From the NCBI GenBank assembly GCA_014193115.1, contig BJHQ01000026.1, positions 1 to 37,851 of the forward strand: a stretch of DNA of 37,851 nucleotides. Direction: 5' to 3'. The notes under the pieces are model-generated. The model worked only from the letters and a program-made list of their open reading frames with translations. It was not told the origin of the DNA and made no database searches. Shown here piece after piece: positions 15,574 through 23,094 of this stretch; position 1 is the first letter of the stretch, and each line of letters starts with the position of its first letter. Source of the stretch: Planctomycetota bacterium. GTDB taxonomy: Bacteria; Planctomycetota; UBA11346. Made by a program: the position numbers and the translations under genes.

Positions 15574-16539
15574 TCAGCGGTAGCTCGCCACCAGACCCGA
15601 CACCAGCAGGGTCCAGCCGTCGACCAGCACGAACAAAAGCAGCTTGAACGGCATCGAGATCACCACCGGCGGCAGCATCATCATGCCCATGGCCATCAAC
15701 ACCGCCGACACCACCAGGTCGATGACCAGGAACGGCAGGAAGATGACGAAGCCCATCTGGAAGGCGGTCTTCAGTTCGCTGGTGGCGAAGGCCGGCACCA
15801 GGGTCAGCAGCTGCACGTCCTCGGCAGTGCGCGGGCGCTGGGCGCCGGACAGCCGGATGAAGGTCGCCAGATCGGCCTTGCGGGTGTTCTTGAGCATGAA
15901 CGCCTTGATCCCGCGCTCGGCCCGCTCCAGGGCGACCGCCTGGCTGATCTCCTTGCGGGTCCACGGCTGGAGGGCTTCATCGTTCAGCTGGCGCAGGGTC
16001 GGCGCCATGATGAACAACGACAGGAACAGGGCGAGGCCGAGCATCACCTGATTGGGCGGAAGGGTCTGGGTGCCCAGGGCCCGGCGCAGGAACCCGAGCA
16101 CGATGATGATCCGGGTGAAACAGGTCATCATCATCAAAAATGCTGGAGCCAGGGCGAGGGCGGTGACGACCAGCAGCAAGGTGACCGCGCCGCTGAAATC
16201 CCCGCCTTGCGGATTGTCGATGCGCAGGGTCAGGCCGCCGCTCGACAGGGTCATGGCCGCGGCGGTGGATGACCCGACCACTTCGCCTTTGGCGCCCGGC
16301 GCCACCGTCACATCGTTGGTCGTGGTCTTGGTTCCGGCGTCGCCGATCTGGCCGATATCCACCGCTCCGGGCGGCAGATCCAGCGCTGGCGGCTCGACCG
16401 CGGGCAGGCAGGCAACCAGGACGATGACCAGGGCGGCGAGCTGCAGCGGCGCCCAGCGCAGCAGAGACGCCCAGCGCAGCAGTGACCAGCGACGAGGCGG
16501 GCGCTGACCGCCGGAGTCCGTTTGCACGGCCAGGCTCAT
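15574..16539 (-). CDS. fliP: Flagellar export apparatus protein FliP
   Basis: This 321-residue protein begins with a basic stretch and a hydrophobic signal-like segment (LQLAALVIVLVACLPAV), followed by an unusual spacer of about 70 residues. The canonical FliP core then runs from LLLVVTALALAPAFLMMMTCFTRIIIVLGF through GTQTLPPNQVMLGLALFLSLFIM and the C-terminal VIFLPFLVIDLVVSAVLMAMGMMMLPP. FliP forms the core of the export gate. The start chosen is ATG 16539, which has a perfect GGGAGG six bases upstream and overlaps the fliO stop (TAATG). At 321 residues it is longer than the usual 245 because of the N-terminal spacer. Confidence 0.96.
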   Translation of the reverse strand: MSLAVQTDSGGQRPPRRWSLLRWASLLRWAPLQLAALVIVLVACLPAVEPPALDLPPGAVDIGQIGDAGTKTTTNDVTVAPGAKGEVVGSSTAAAMTLSSGGLTLRIDNPQGGDFSGAVTLLLVVTALALAPAFLMMMTCFTRIIIVLGFLRRALGTQTLPPNQVMLGLALFLSLFIMAPTLRQLNDEALQPWTRKEISQAVALERAERGIKAFMLKNTRKADLATFIRLSGAQRPRTAEDVQLLTLVPAFATSELKTAFQMGFVIFLPFLVIDLVVSAVLMAMGMMMLPPVVISMPFKLLLFVLVDGWTLLVSGLVASYR

Positions 16540-17078
16540 TATCGACCTCCCTGAATCCGGCTGAGCAGGTTGGCAAAGGCGCTTGGCTGCGGCGCGGTGG
16601 TCGAGGTGCCAGCAGGTGGTGCCGGCGCTTCCGGCCCGCCGAGCAGCGTGGCCGGAAAGGTGCCCAGGGTGTGCAGCTCGTGCTCGCCCTGGCCGACCAG
16701 AACCAGCTGGTCGCCGAGCCGCACCAAGGTCAGCTGACGTTTGAACCCGACCGCGACCGTATCGACGATCTCCAGGTGTTTCCCTCGGCGGAGCAACGCC
16801 TTGTCGGCGCCAGCCCGGCGCGCCAGCCAGCCCAGCCCTACCGCCAAACCGGCGACCACCAGCAAGCTGGCGGCGACCACCAGCAGAGAACCGGCATCCG
16901 GTCCAGCCGCCGCCGGGGCCGCAGCGCGATTGGTGGCAGCCCACTCCGCATCGGTGAAGACTTCGCCGGCCCAGGCCGGGCCGACCAGCCCGACCAAGAG
17001 CAGCGCCATGGAAACCAGCGCCGAGAAGCGCCTCGACGGATGATGAAGAGCACCACACGGCCGAGCACGGAAGGTCAT
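16539..17078 (-). CDS. fliO: FliO-like flagellar biosynthesis protein
   Basis: This 179-residue protein has a signal-like N-terminus (residues 18-37, ALVSMALLLVGLVGPAWA), a second membrane segment (about 63-86, SLLVVAASLLVVAGLAVGLGWLARR) and a cytoplasmic FliO-type domain with LEIVDTVAVGFKRQLTLVRLGDQLVLVG. FliO promotes assembly of the FliP ring. Sequence conservation in FliO is low, but position directly before fliP with a one-base TAATG overlap makes the call firm. The start is ATG 17078; M24 (MALLLVG) is an alternative, since no strong Shine-Dalgarno precedes 17078. Confidence 0.85.
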   Translation of the reverse strand: MTFRARPCGALHHPSRRFSALVSMALLLVGLVGPAWAGEVFTDAEWAATNRAAAPAAAGPDAGSLLVVAASLLVVAGLAVGLGWLARRAGADKALLRRGKHLEIVDTVAVGFKRQLTLVRLGDQLVLVGQGEHELHTLGTFPATLLGGPEAPAPPAGTSTTAPQPSAFANLLSRIQGGR

Positions 17079-17091
17079 GGAAGACCACCGA

Positions 17092-17107
17092 GGCACCTGG
17101 CGTGCCA
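17092..17107 (-). promoter_or_regulatory. Possible sigma54 (-24/-12) element before fliO
   Basis: On the minus strand TGGCACG (17107-17101), four bases, then GTGCC gives GG-N10-GC, the sigma54 spacing. The predicted start falls only a few bases before the fliO ATG, so either fliO starts later or the match is chance. The same bases form an inverted repeat (GGCAC/GTGCC). Confidence 0.2.
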
Positions 17108-17235
17108 GAACGTGGAGCTGCGCTTCCGGACCCGGGCAGGAGTCACTGCCGGTCGCTGCCCGCTGGCGGCAGCCAGGACCACAGCTATGCAAGGCCCCCT
17201 CGCATGCCTATATCGTCTCTTCTGCGTCTCGCGGG

Positions 17236-18003
17236 ATGACCCCGGCCCTGCTGGTCCACCTGACGCGCCGCGACCTGACCGATCGCTTCAGCGGCTCGGC
17301 GCTTGGCGGGTTGTGGGCCTTCATCCAGCCGTTGGTGATGGTGTTCATTTTCACTGTGATTTTCTCCCAGATCATGTCTGCCCGCATACCCGGGTCAGGT
17401 TCGCCATTCGCTTATGGAATGTACCTGATGAGCGGCATGTTGCCGTGGGTCGCGTTCAGCAATACCTGTCTGCGCTGCTCCAATCTGTTTTCTGAGCGCA
17501 AGGCGATGATCCAGCAGGGCAGGATCGCTCTGGCGAGCCTGCCCCTGGTCGTGGTTGCTTCAGAGTGCTTCACCTTTTTCGTAACCACCACGATTATGCT
17601 GGTCATCATGGCCTCCACCGATGGCCTGCCGGGTTGGCCGTTGGTTGCGGTTATCCCGGTGCTGATTGCCCAGCAAATCCTGGCCTATGGGCTCGGACTT
17701 CTGCTTGCGACCTTCACCGTCTTCCTTGCTGACCTTCGGGAAATCGCCTCCATTTTCTTCCAATTGCTGTTCTGGTTCACGCCCATCGTGTACTTCACTT
17801 CCGTCGTTCCTGCGGCTGTCCAGCCGCTGGTCATGGCCAACCCGGCATCGATCTTCGTCGAATCGTACCATGCCATCTATGTGACCCACACTTGGCCCGA
17901 TCTGATGCCGGTGCTCATCACCGCCGGACTCGGCGTCGCGGTGACCGCGTTCGCCTTGTGGGTTCTGCGCCGGTTGGAACGCGATGTCAGGGATTTCTTA
18001 TGA
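17236..18003 (+). CDS. wzm: ABC-2 type polysaccharide export permease (Wzm-like)
   Basis: This 255-residue membrane protein has six hydrophobic segments. The N-terminal LLVHLTRRDLTDRFSGSALGGLWAFIQPL block is typical of ABC-2 permeases that move O-antigen, capsule or teichoic-type polymers (Wzm/KpsM/TagG). QIASIFFQ-like and FWFTPIVYF segments near residues 175-190 also fit. The frame is open upstream to 17077, but that part is not conserved in type. The ATG at 17236 begins at the expected family position, with only a weak ribosome site. The next gene, the ATPase, starts inside its 3' end (20-bp overlap), so the two are translationally coupled partners. Confidence 0.92.
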   Translation: MTPALLVHLTRRDLTDRFSGSALGGLWAFIQPLVMVFIFTVIFSQIMSARIPGSGSPFAYGMYLMSGMLPWVAFSNTCLRCSNLFSERKAMIQQGRIALASLPLVVVASECFTFFVTTTIMLVIMASTDGLPGWPLVAVIPVLIAQQILAYGLGLLLATFTVFLADLREIASIFFQLLFWFTPIVYFTSVVPAAVQPLVMANPASIFVESYHAIYVTHTWPDLMPVLITAGLGVAVTAFALWVLRRLERDVRDFL

Positions 18004-19264
18004 CGCCACAGCGAAAGGCCGAGGCATCCCGGTGATCAGCGTCCAGGGCATCAGCAAGCGCTTCCGGCTGTACCGGTCTCCTGCGGATCGACTGAAGGAA
18101 ATTCTGCTTCGGCGGCCGTTCCACACAGATTTCCAAGCCCTCGATGACGTGTCATTTGAACTTTCGCCAGGCCAGTCGCTGGGCGTCATCGGGCCTAATG
18201 GAGCAGGGAAAAGCACGTTGCTGCGCATCCTGGCCGGCGCCCTCCTGCCCGACCGCGGCACCGTGCGAGCGACCGGCGGTGGCCGCATCTGCTTGCTGTC
18301 GATCGGCATCGGGATGGACCCCAACGAGAGCGGGCTGCGCAACATCGACCTCAGTGGCTTGGTGTTGGGCATGACGCCTGCCGAGATCGCAGCAAAACGC
18401 CAGGCGATCATCGACTTCACCGAGCTCGGCGACTTTATCCACGAGCCGGTGCGCAGCTATTCCTCTGGCATGGCCCTGCGCTTGGGTTTCGCCGTGGCGA
18501 TCCATGCCGATCCCGCCTGCTTCATCATCGACGAGGCGATGGCTGTCGGCGATGCCCATTTTCAACAGAAATGTCTGCACCGAATCCGGGCCTTCCGCGC
18601 TAACGGCGGCAGCCTGATCCTGGTCTCCCACGACCTCAATTCGATCAAGCTGCTGACCGACCGGGCTCTGATGCTTCATCGCGGAAAGGTTGTCGAACAA
18701 GGCGATCCGGAAACGGTTACCGCGGCGTATAACCTGCTCATCGCCCGGCTGGCCGAAGGCGATCCGCGGATCCAGCTTGAACAGCGGGAGGTGCAGCGTC
18801 ACCGGAGCAAATCCTATGGCGATTTCGCTGCCCGGATCACCCGCGCAGCAGTGGTCGATGCGCAGACCGGGGCCTCGGTCATCTCCGCCGGCAGCCAGGC
18901 GCGGATCGACCTCGACGTGGCTGTCGATCGCGCCATTCCAGGAGCCACCATCGGCATCCTGATCCGCGACCGTTTTGGCCAGGATATCTTCGGCACCAAC
19001 ACCCATCACTTGGGTCGCCAGGTCGACCTGGAGGCTGGCAAGTCGTACCGAGCCAGTTTCCCGGTGCGTCTCGATCTCGGTGTCGGGATGTACACCTTGA
19101 CCGTGGCGATCCACACCGCGGACACCCACCTGACCGATTGCCACCATTGGTTTGACAATATCGCCGGGTTTGAAATTGCCGGTACGACCGGAACCTATTT
19201 CATCGGTCTGGTCCGGCTTGCCCCCGACTTCACCCTGACCGAATCCACCGGATCCACGGCATGA
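17984..19264 (+). CDS. wzt: ABC transporter ATPase with Wzt-like C-terminal domain
   Basis: Residues 17-235 form a nucleotide-binding domain: Walker A GPNGAGKST (70-78), the relaxed signature YSSGMALRL (159-167) typical of polysaccharide exporters, Walker B CFIIDEA (179-185) and SHDLNSI. Residues from about 275 form a Wzt_C-like beta-sandwich (ITRAAVVDAQTG, GILIRDRFGQDIFGTNT, the GVGMYTLTVAIH strand). In E. coli O8/O9a this domain recognises the modified non-reducing end of the finished O-polysaccharide and licenses export. A terminal-modification enzyme follows directly (ATGA overlap at 19261), as that model predicts. GTG 18032, preceded by GAGG, is an alternative start. Confidence 0.93.
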   Translation: MSGISYDATAKGRGIPVISVQGISKRFRLYRSPADRLKEILLRRPFHTDFQALDDVSFELSPGQSLGVIGPNGAGKSTLLRILAGALLPDRGTVRATGGGRICLLSIGIGMDPNESGLRNIDLSGLVLGMTPAEIAAKRQAIIDFTELGDFIHEPVRSYSSGMALRLGFAVAIHADPACFIIDEAMAVGDAHFQQKCLHRIRAFRANGGSLILVSHDLNSIKLLTDRALMLHRGKVVEQGDPETVTAAYNLLIARLAEGDPRIQLEQREVQRHRSKSYGDFAARITRAAVVDAQTGASVISAGSQARIDLDVAVDRAIPGATIGILIRDRFGQDIFGTNTHHLGRQVDLEAGKSYRASFPVRLDLGVGMYTLTVAIHTADTHLTDCHHWFDNIAGFEIAGTTGTYFIGLVRLAPDFTLTESTGSTA

Positions 19265-22026
19265 AGATCCACGACCTGATCCGACGGATCACCGCGACCG
19301 CCGTTAGTCCAGCCCGTGTCGTCGCCCGGACCACAGCAGCCCGGACAGCGGTTCCGGTGCCCATACCGCCGGAATTCGATGGAACCGCGTTGCCGCGGCG
19401 ACCGATGGCCGGCATCGCCCAACTTGAATTGACCAGCGTTCCGCATGCGGTCCCACCCCTTGGTGAACCCGATGCACAGTCGCCACCTGGAGCGTTGACG
19501 CTGCCAATTCGAACGACCGCCAAGGAGATCCTCCGACGGTTCGATGCCGATTTTGTCGACCATGCGGCGGCCGCCATCTTCAAACGCCGGCTCTCGGCGC
19601 CGGAACGATCGAAGTTCATTGAGATCATCAGGTCAGGAACGTTGGACCGACTGGACTTTCTCATTTTATTGGCGGAATCGGCCGAAGGCGAAGCAAAGGG
19701 AGGAACTGCCAGCCTCCCAGGCCTGAGCTGGCGCCGGATGGTCCGTCGATGCGCGCGGGTTTTTCCTCGGGTGGCTGGTGTGTACCGATTCCTCAGTCAA
19801 CTGGCGCGATTTCCGCTGCTGTTTGGTCGACTCGAACGTCTCGAGCGGCATCTCCATGCGGCGGATGGCTACCGCCGGGAGCTTGCGGAGATGCTCGTCG
19901 CGCGAGCACGCCTGCTGGAATCGTCTCATGCCGCGCTCCGCCACCAGCTCGGCGATCTTGAGAAAAGGCAAAACGCTGCCGCTTCAGCGCTGCTAGCGAT
20001 CGTGGATCAATTGGCGGCCGAACCCAACCCCGCAGATCTCGCTGCCAGCCTCATTGCCCAGAACGCCGACCAGCGCGCGTTGGCCATCGCGGTCAGGAGC
20101 TTGGCCGAACAGGTCCGCCAAGATGCAAACGTGTTGGCCGAACACGGCAACGAACTGACCACCATGCGGCTTGACCTGTCGGAACTGGATGGACTGGCCG
20201 ACGCGGTGGATGCCAAAGCTGATGGCGAGGCAGTTGCCCTGCTGACGGCCCGTGTGGATTCCAAGGCTGACCAGGCTGGGGTAGCGGCCCTTCAAACGGG
20301 GCTCTACGCGCATCGGGAAAGGCTCGATGATTTGGAGACGACGGCGAGGGACCACGGGGATCGCCTTGCAGCGAAAGCTGATGCAGTGGCGGTCGATCGC
20401 CTGGCCAGTCAAACGACCGCGTTCCAAACCGGTTTCAGCGCCGGAATTGCCGAACTGCAGGAATGGCTGCGGAATGTCCAAAGCGGTGTGCATCAGCAGG
20501 GCGAAGTGCTGGCCGGCAAAGCGAATGCGGCGGACGTCGAGCGTCTGACCAGCGAAACGACGGCGTTCCATGCCGGTTTCAGTGCCGGAATCGCCGAACT
20601 CCAAGAATGGCTGCGGAATGTCCAAAGCGGCGTGCAGCAGCAGGGCGAAGCGCTGGCCGGCAAAGCGAATGCAGTTGACGTCGAGCGCCTATCCAGCGAA
20701 ACGACGGCGTTCCATGCCGGTTTCAGTGCCGGAATCGCCGAACTCCAAGAATGGCTGCGGAATGTCCAAAGCGGCGTGCAGCAGCAGGGCGAAGCACTGG
20801 CCGGCAAAGCGAATGCGGCGGACGTCGAGCGCCTATCCAGCGAAACGACGGCGTTTCAGGCCGGTATCAGCGCCGGAATCGCCGAACTGCAGGAATGGCT
20901 GCGGAATGTCCAAAGCGGCGTGCGGCAGCAGGGCGAAGCGCTGGCTGGCAAAGCGAATTCAGCGGACGTCGAGCGTCTGACCAGTGAAATGACGGCATTC
21001 CACGCCGGATTCAGTTCAGGGATCGCGGAACTCCAGGAATGGCTGCGGAATCTGTCCGCGGCCATAGAACGCCAGGCATCCCATCCACCTGCCGAATTGA
21101 TCGAAATGGAGCAGCGCCGGCTCATCGAGCCATGGAAGGCGGAGATTTCTGAAAATCTGCACGGGCTGCGCAACCAGGCAGAAACCTGGAGCCGGACCAC
21201 GGCCGCCCGGATTGACGAACTCAAGCGGCATCAGTCCGATCACCAATCGGTCCTGCGTGAACAGGAGCGCCGTTACCTTCGGATTCTGAGTGAAATTGCA
21301 GCCATCCTGCCCAAGGAGCCAGCGGTCGCGGCGACCGTCGCAAAAGGCGAGGAGGGCCGCCTGATGGATCGGCTCTACGCCAGGTTCGAAGATCGTTTCC
21401 GCGGCGACCGCGCCGACATCCGCCAGCGTCTGGAGATCTACCTGCCCGAAGTGCGCAACAGCGGGGCCGGGACCCTGCGGGCTCCGGTGCTGGACATCGG
21501 CTGCGGGCGGGGCGAGTGGCTGGAATTGCTCACCGCCGAAGGCCTGGTCGGACGCGGCATCGACACCAGCGCGGCCTTCGCAGCGCTGGCAGAAAAGCTG
21601 GGAATCGAAGCGGAAAAAGCCGATGCGCTGGCCCATCTCCGCGCTCAACCGGATGGCAGTCTGGGGGCGGTGACCGCCTTCCATCTCGTCGAGCACCTTC
21701 CGTTTACCGTTCTGTTGGCATTGATCGCCGAATGTCACCGGGTGCTGCGTCCCGGCGGTTTGCTGCTTCTCGAAACCCCCAATCCGGGCAACCTGCTGGT
21801 CGGAGCGAACTGGTTCTGGCTCGATCCCACCCATCTGCGGCCTTTGCCTCCCGGCATGCTGCAATTCTTCGTTGCCCAGGCCGGCTTTTCCGATGCCGCG
21901 GTCCGTGAGGTCAATCCCATGCGCACGCAGGACCGCGAGCAGCTTGGCCTGCACGAGCTGTCCCCTGGTCTGGAGCGGGTGCTTTGCGGGCCGATGGACT
22001 ACGCCATCATCGCCCACCGCGAGTGA
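19261..22026 (+). CDS. Coiled-coil/repeat methyltransferase, candidate polysaccharide capping enzyme
   Basis: The predicted protein has 921 residues. The N-terminal 60-140 region (DFVDHAAAAIFKRRL, then a stretch ending in LDFLILLAESAEG) resembles the DUF4214-type helical domain. Residues about 195-700 are long amphipathic helix, including four full and one partial copy of a 48-residue repeat. A class I SAM methyltransferase domain starts near residue 740: VLDIGCGRGEW (743-753), AFHLVEHLPF, VLRPGGLLLLETPNP and a C-terminal WLDPTHLRPLPP. The methyltransferase-plus-coiled-coil design next to Wzm/Wzt recalls WbdD of E. coli O9a, which caps the chain with methyl(-phosphate) and whose coiled coil measures chain length. 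Here the order is reversed and no kinase is seen. The capping role is inferred from context. Confidence 0.85.
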   Translation: MKIHDLIRRITATAVSPARVVARTTAARTAVPVPIPPEFDGTALPRRPMAGIAQLELTSVPHAVPPLGEPDAQSPPGALTLPIRTTAKEILRRFDADFVDHAAAAIFKRRLSAPERSKFIEIIRSGTLDRLDFLILLAESAEGEAKGGTASLPGLSWRRMVRRCARVFPRVAGVYRFLSQLARFPLLFGRLERLERHLHAADGYRRELAEMLVARARLLESSHAALRHQLGDLEKRQNAAASALLAIVDQLAAEPNPADLAASLIAQNADQRALAIAVRSLAEQVRQDANVLAEHGNELTTMRLDLSELDGLADAVDAKADGEAVALLTARVDSKADQAGVAALQTGLYAHRERLDDLETTARDHGDRLAAKADAVAVDRLASQTTAFQTGFSAGIAELQEWLRNVQSGVHQQGEVLAGKANAADVERLTSETTAFHAGFSAGIAELQEWLRNVQSGVQQQGEALAGKANAVDVERLSSETTAFHAGFSAGIAELQEWLRNVQSGVQQQGEALAGKANAADVERLSSETTAFQAGISAGIAELQEWLRNVQSGVRQQGEALAGKANSADVERLTSEMTAFHAGFSSGIAELQEWLRNLSAAIERQASHPPAELIEMEQRRLIEPWKAEISENLHGLRNQAETWSRTTAARIDELKRHQSDHQSVLREQERRYLRILSEIAAILPKEPAVAATVAKGEEGRLMDRLYARFEDRFRGDRADIRQRLEIYLPEVRNSGAGTLRAPVLDIGCGRGEWLELLTAEGLVGRGIDTSAAFAALAEKLGIEAEKADALAHLRAQPDGSLGAVTAFHLVEHLPFTVLLALIAECHRVLRPGGLLLLETPNPGNLLVGANWFWLDPTHLRPLPPGMLQFFVAQAGFSDAAVREVNPMRTQDREQLGLHELSPGLERVLCGPMDYAIIAHRE
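20401..21051 (+). repeat. 144-bp in-frame tandem repeat (48 residues), four full copies plus a partial
   Basis: Units start at 20401, 20545, 20689, 20833 and 20977. Each encodes L.SETTAF.AGFSAGIAEL followed by QEWLRNVQSGV..QGE and the A.AGKANAADVER end. DNA identity is highest between the middle units, indicating recent expansion. The fifth unit is complete only through the QEWLRN segment. Confidence 0.92.
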
Positions 22027-22028
22027 CC

Positions 22029-23078
22029 ATGCGTATCGCCATCACCCGTAATCAGGTGCCATTCATCAACGGCGGAGCCGAGAGCCACACGAATACTCTG
22101 TGCCAGGCGCTTCGCGCCCACGGCCACGAGGCCGATGTGATCACGCTCCCGTTTCGCTTTGCTCCAGAGAGCCAAGTGGAACGCTGCATGCAGGCCTGGG
22201 CCGATCAGGATCTGACCCAATTGACCGGCTATACGCCCGATCTGGTGATCTGCATGCAGTTTCCGTGTTACCTGGCCAAGCATCCGAACAAGATCACCTG
22301 GCTGATCCACCAGCATCGCGCGGTCTACGACCTTTGGGACACCCCGTACGTCGGAGATTGGCCGAAGCAACCCGAAGCCCAGGCATTGCGACGTGCTATC
22401 CATGAAGCAGATGCAAAATATCTGCCCGAGTGCCGTCGGTTGCTAACCATATCCAGACGCGTAAGCGAACGGTTAAAGCAATTCCATGGGCTGGACTCAC
22501 TTCCACTCCATCATTTACCGATGGCCGACACCAATGATATCCTGCCAGGCCCAGCGGAGGATTACATCTTCTTTCCCAGCCGTTTCGAATCACTGAAGAG
22601 GCAGTCGCTTCTCATCCGGGCCATGTCACTGGTTCGTTCACCGGTCGTGGCGTTATTTGCAGGAGATGGTGGTCAGCTGCCAGCCGCCCACGCGTTGGTT
22701 GCGGAGTTGAACCTGAGCAACCGAGTGCGCCTGATGCCACGAATTTGGCGCCGGGAAGTGATGTCTGCATTCTACGGACATGCACTGGCGGTGTGCTTTC
22801 CACCGCACGACGAGGACTATGGCTACATTACTGTCGAAGCGATGATGGCCGCCAAACCAGTGATCACCTGCACGGATTCCGGCGGTCCGTTGGAGTTCGT
22901 GCGTGACGGCGAGACCGGACTGGTCGTCGCCCCCGAACCGGCGGCCATTGCAGATGCAATCGACCGCTTGGCCAGCAACCGGAGCTGGGCAAGGGATCTC
23001 GGACAGGCCGGACGCGCAGATCTCCTGGCCAGAGACCTGTCATGGGATCGTGTGGTCCGAACCCTGATTGGCAGTTGA
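22029..23078 (+). CDS. GT4-family glycosyltransferase
   Basis: This 349-residue GT-B glycosyltransferase opens with MRIAITRNQVPFINGGAESH, the first beta strand and glycine-rich acceptor loop, and has HQHRAVYDLWDTP in the N-terminal domain. The C-terminal donor site carries the EDYGYITVEAMMAAKPVI block with its E..xxxxE retaining-GT motif and CTDSGGPLEFV. GT4 enzymes transfer sugars from nucleotide donors with retention of configuration. The frame is open from 21984, but ATG 22029 fits the family start, 2 nt after the preceding stop. The specific sugar cannot be read from sequence. Confidence 0.88.
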   Translation: MRIAITRNQVPFINGGAESHTNTLCQALRAHGHEADVITLPFRFAPESQVERCMQAWADQDLTQLTGYTPDLVICMQFPCYLAKHPNKITWLIHQHRAVYDLWDTPYVGDWPKQPEAQALRRAIHEADAKYLPECRRLLTISRRVSERLKQFHGLDSLPLHHLPMADTNDILPGPAEDYIFFPSRFESLKRQSLLIRAMSLVRSPVVALFAGDGGQLPAAHALVAELNLSNRVRLMPRIWRREVMSAFYGHALAVCFPPHDEDYGYITVEAMMAAKPVITCTDSGGPLEFVRDGETGLVVAPEPAAIADAIDRLASNRSWARDLGQAGRADLLARDLSWDRVVRTLIGS

Positions 23079-23094
23079 GGAGCTTGGAGCACCG

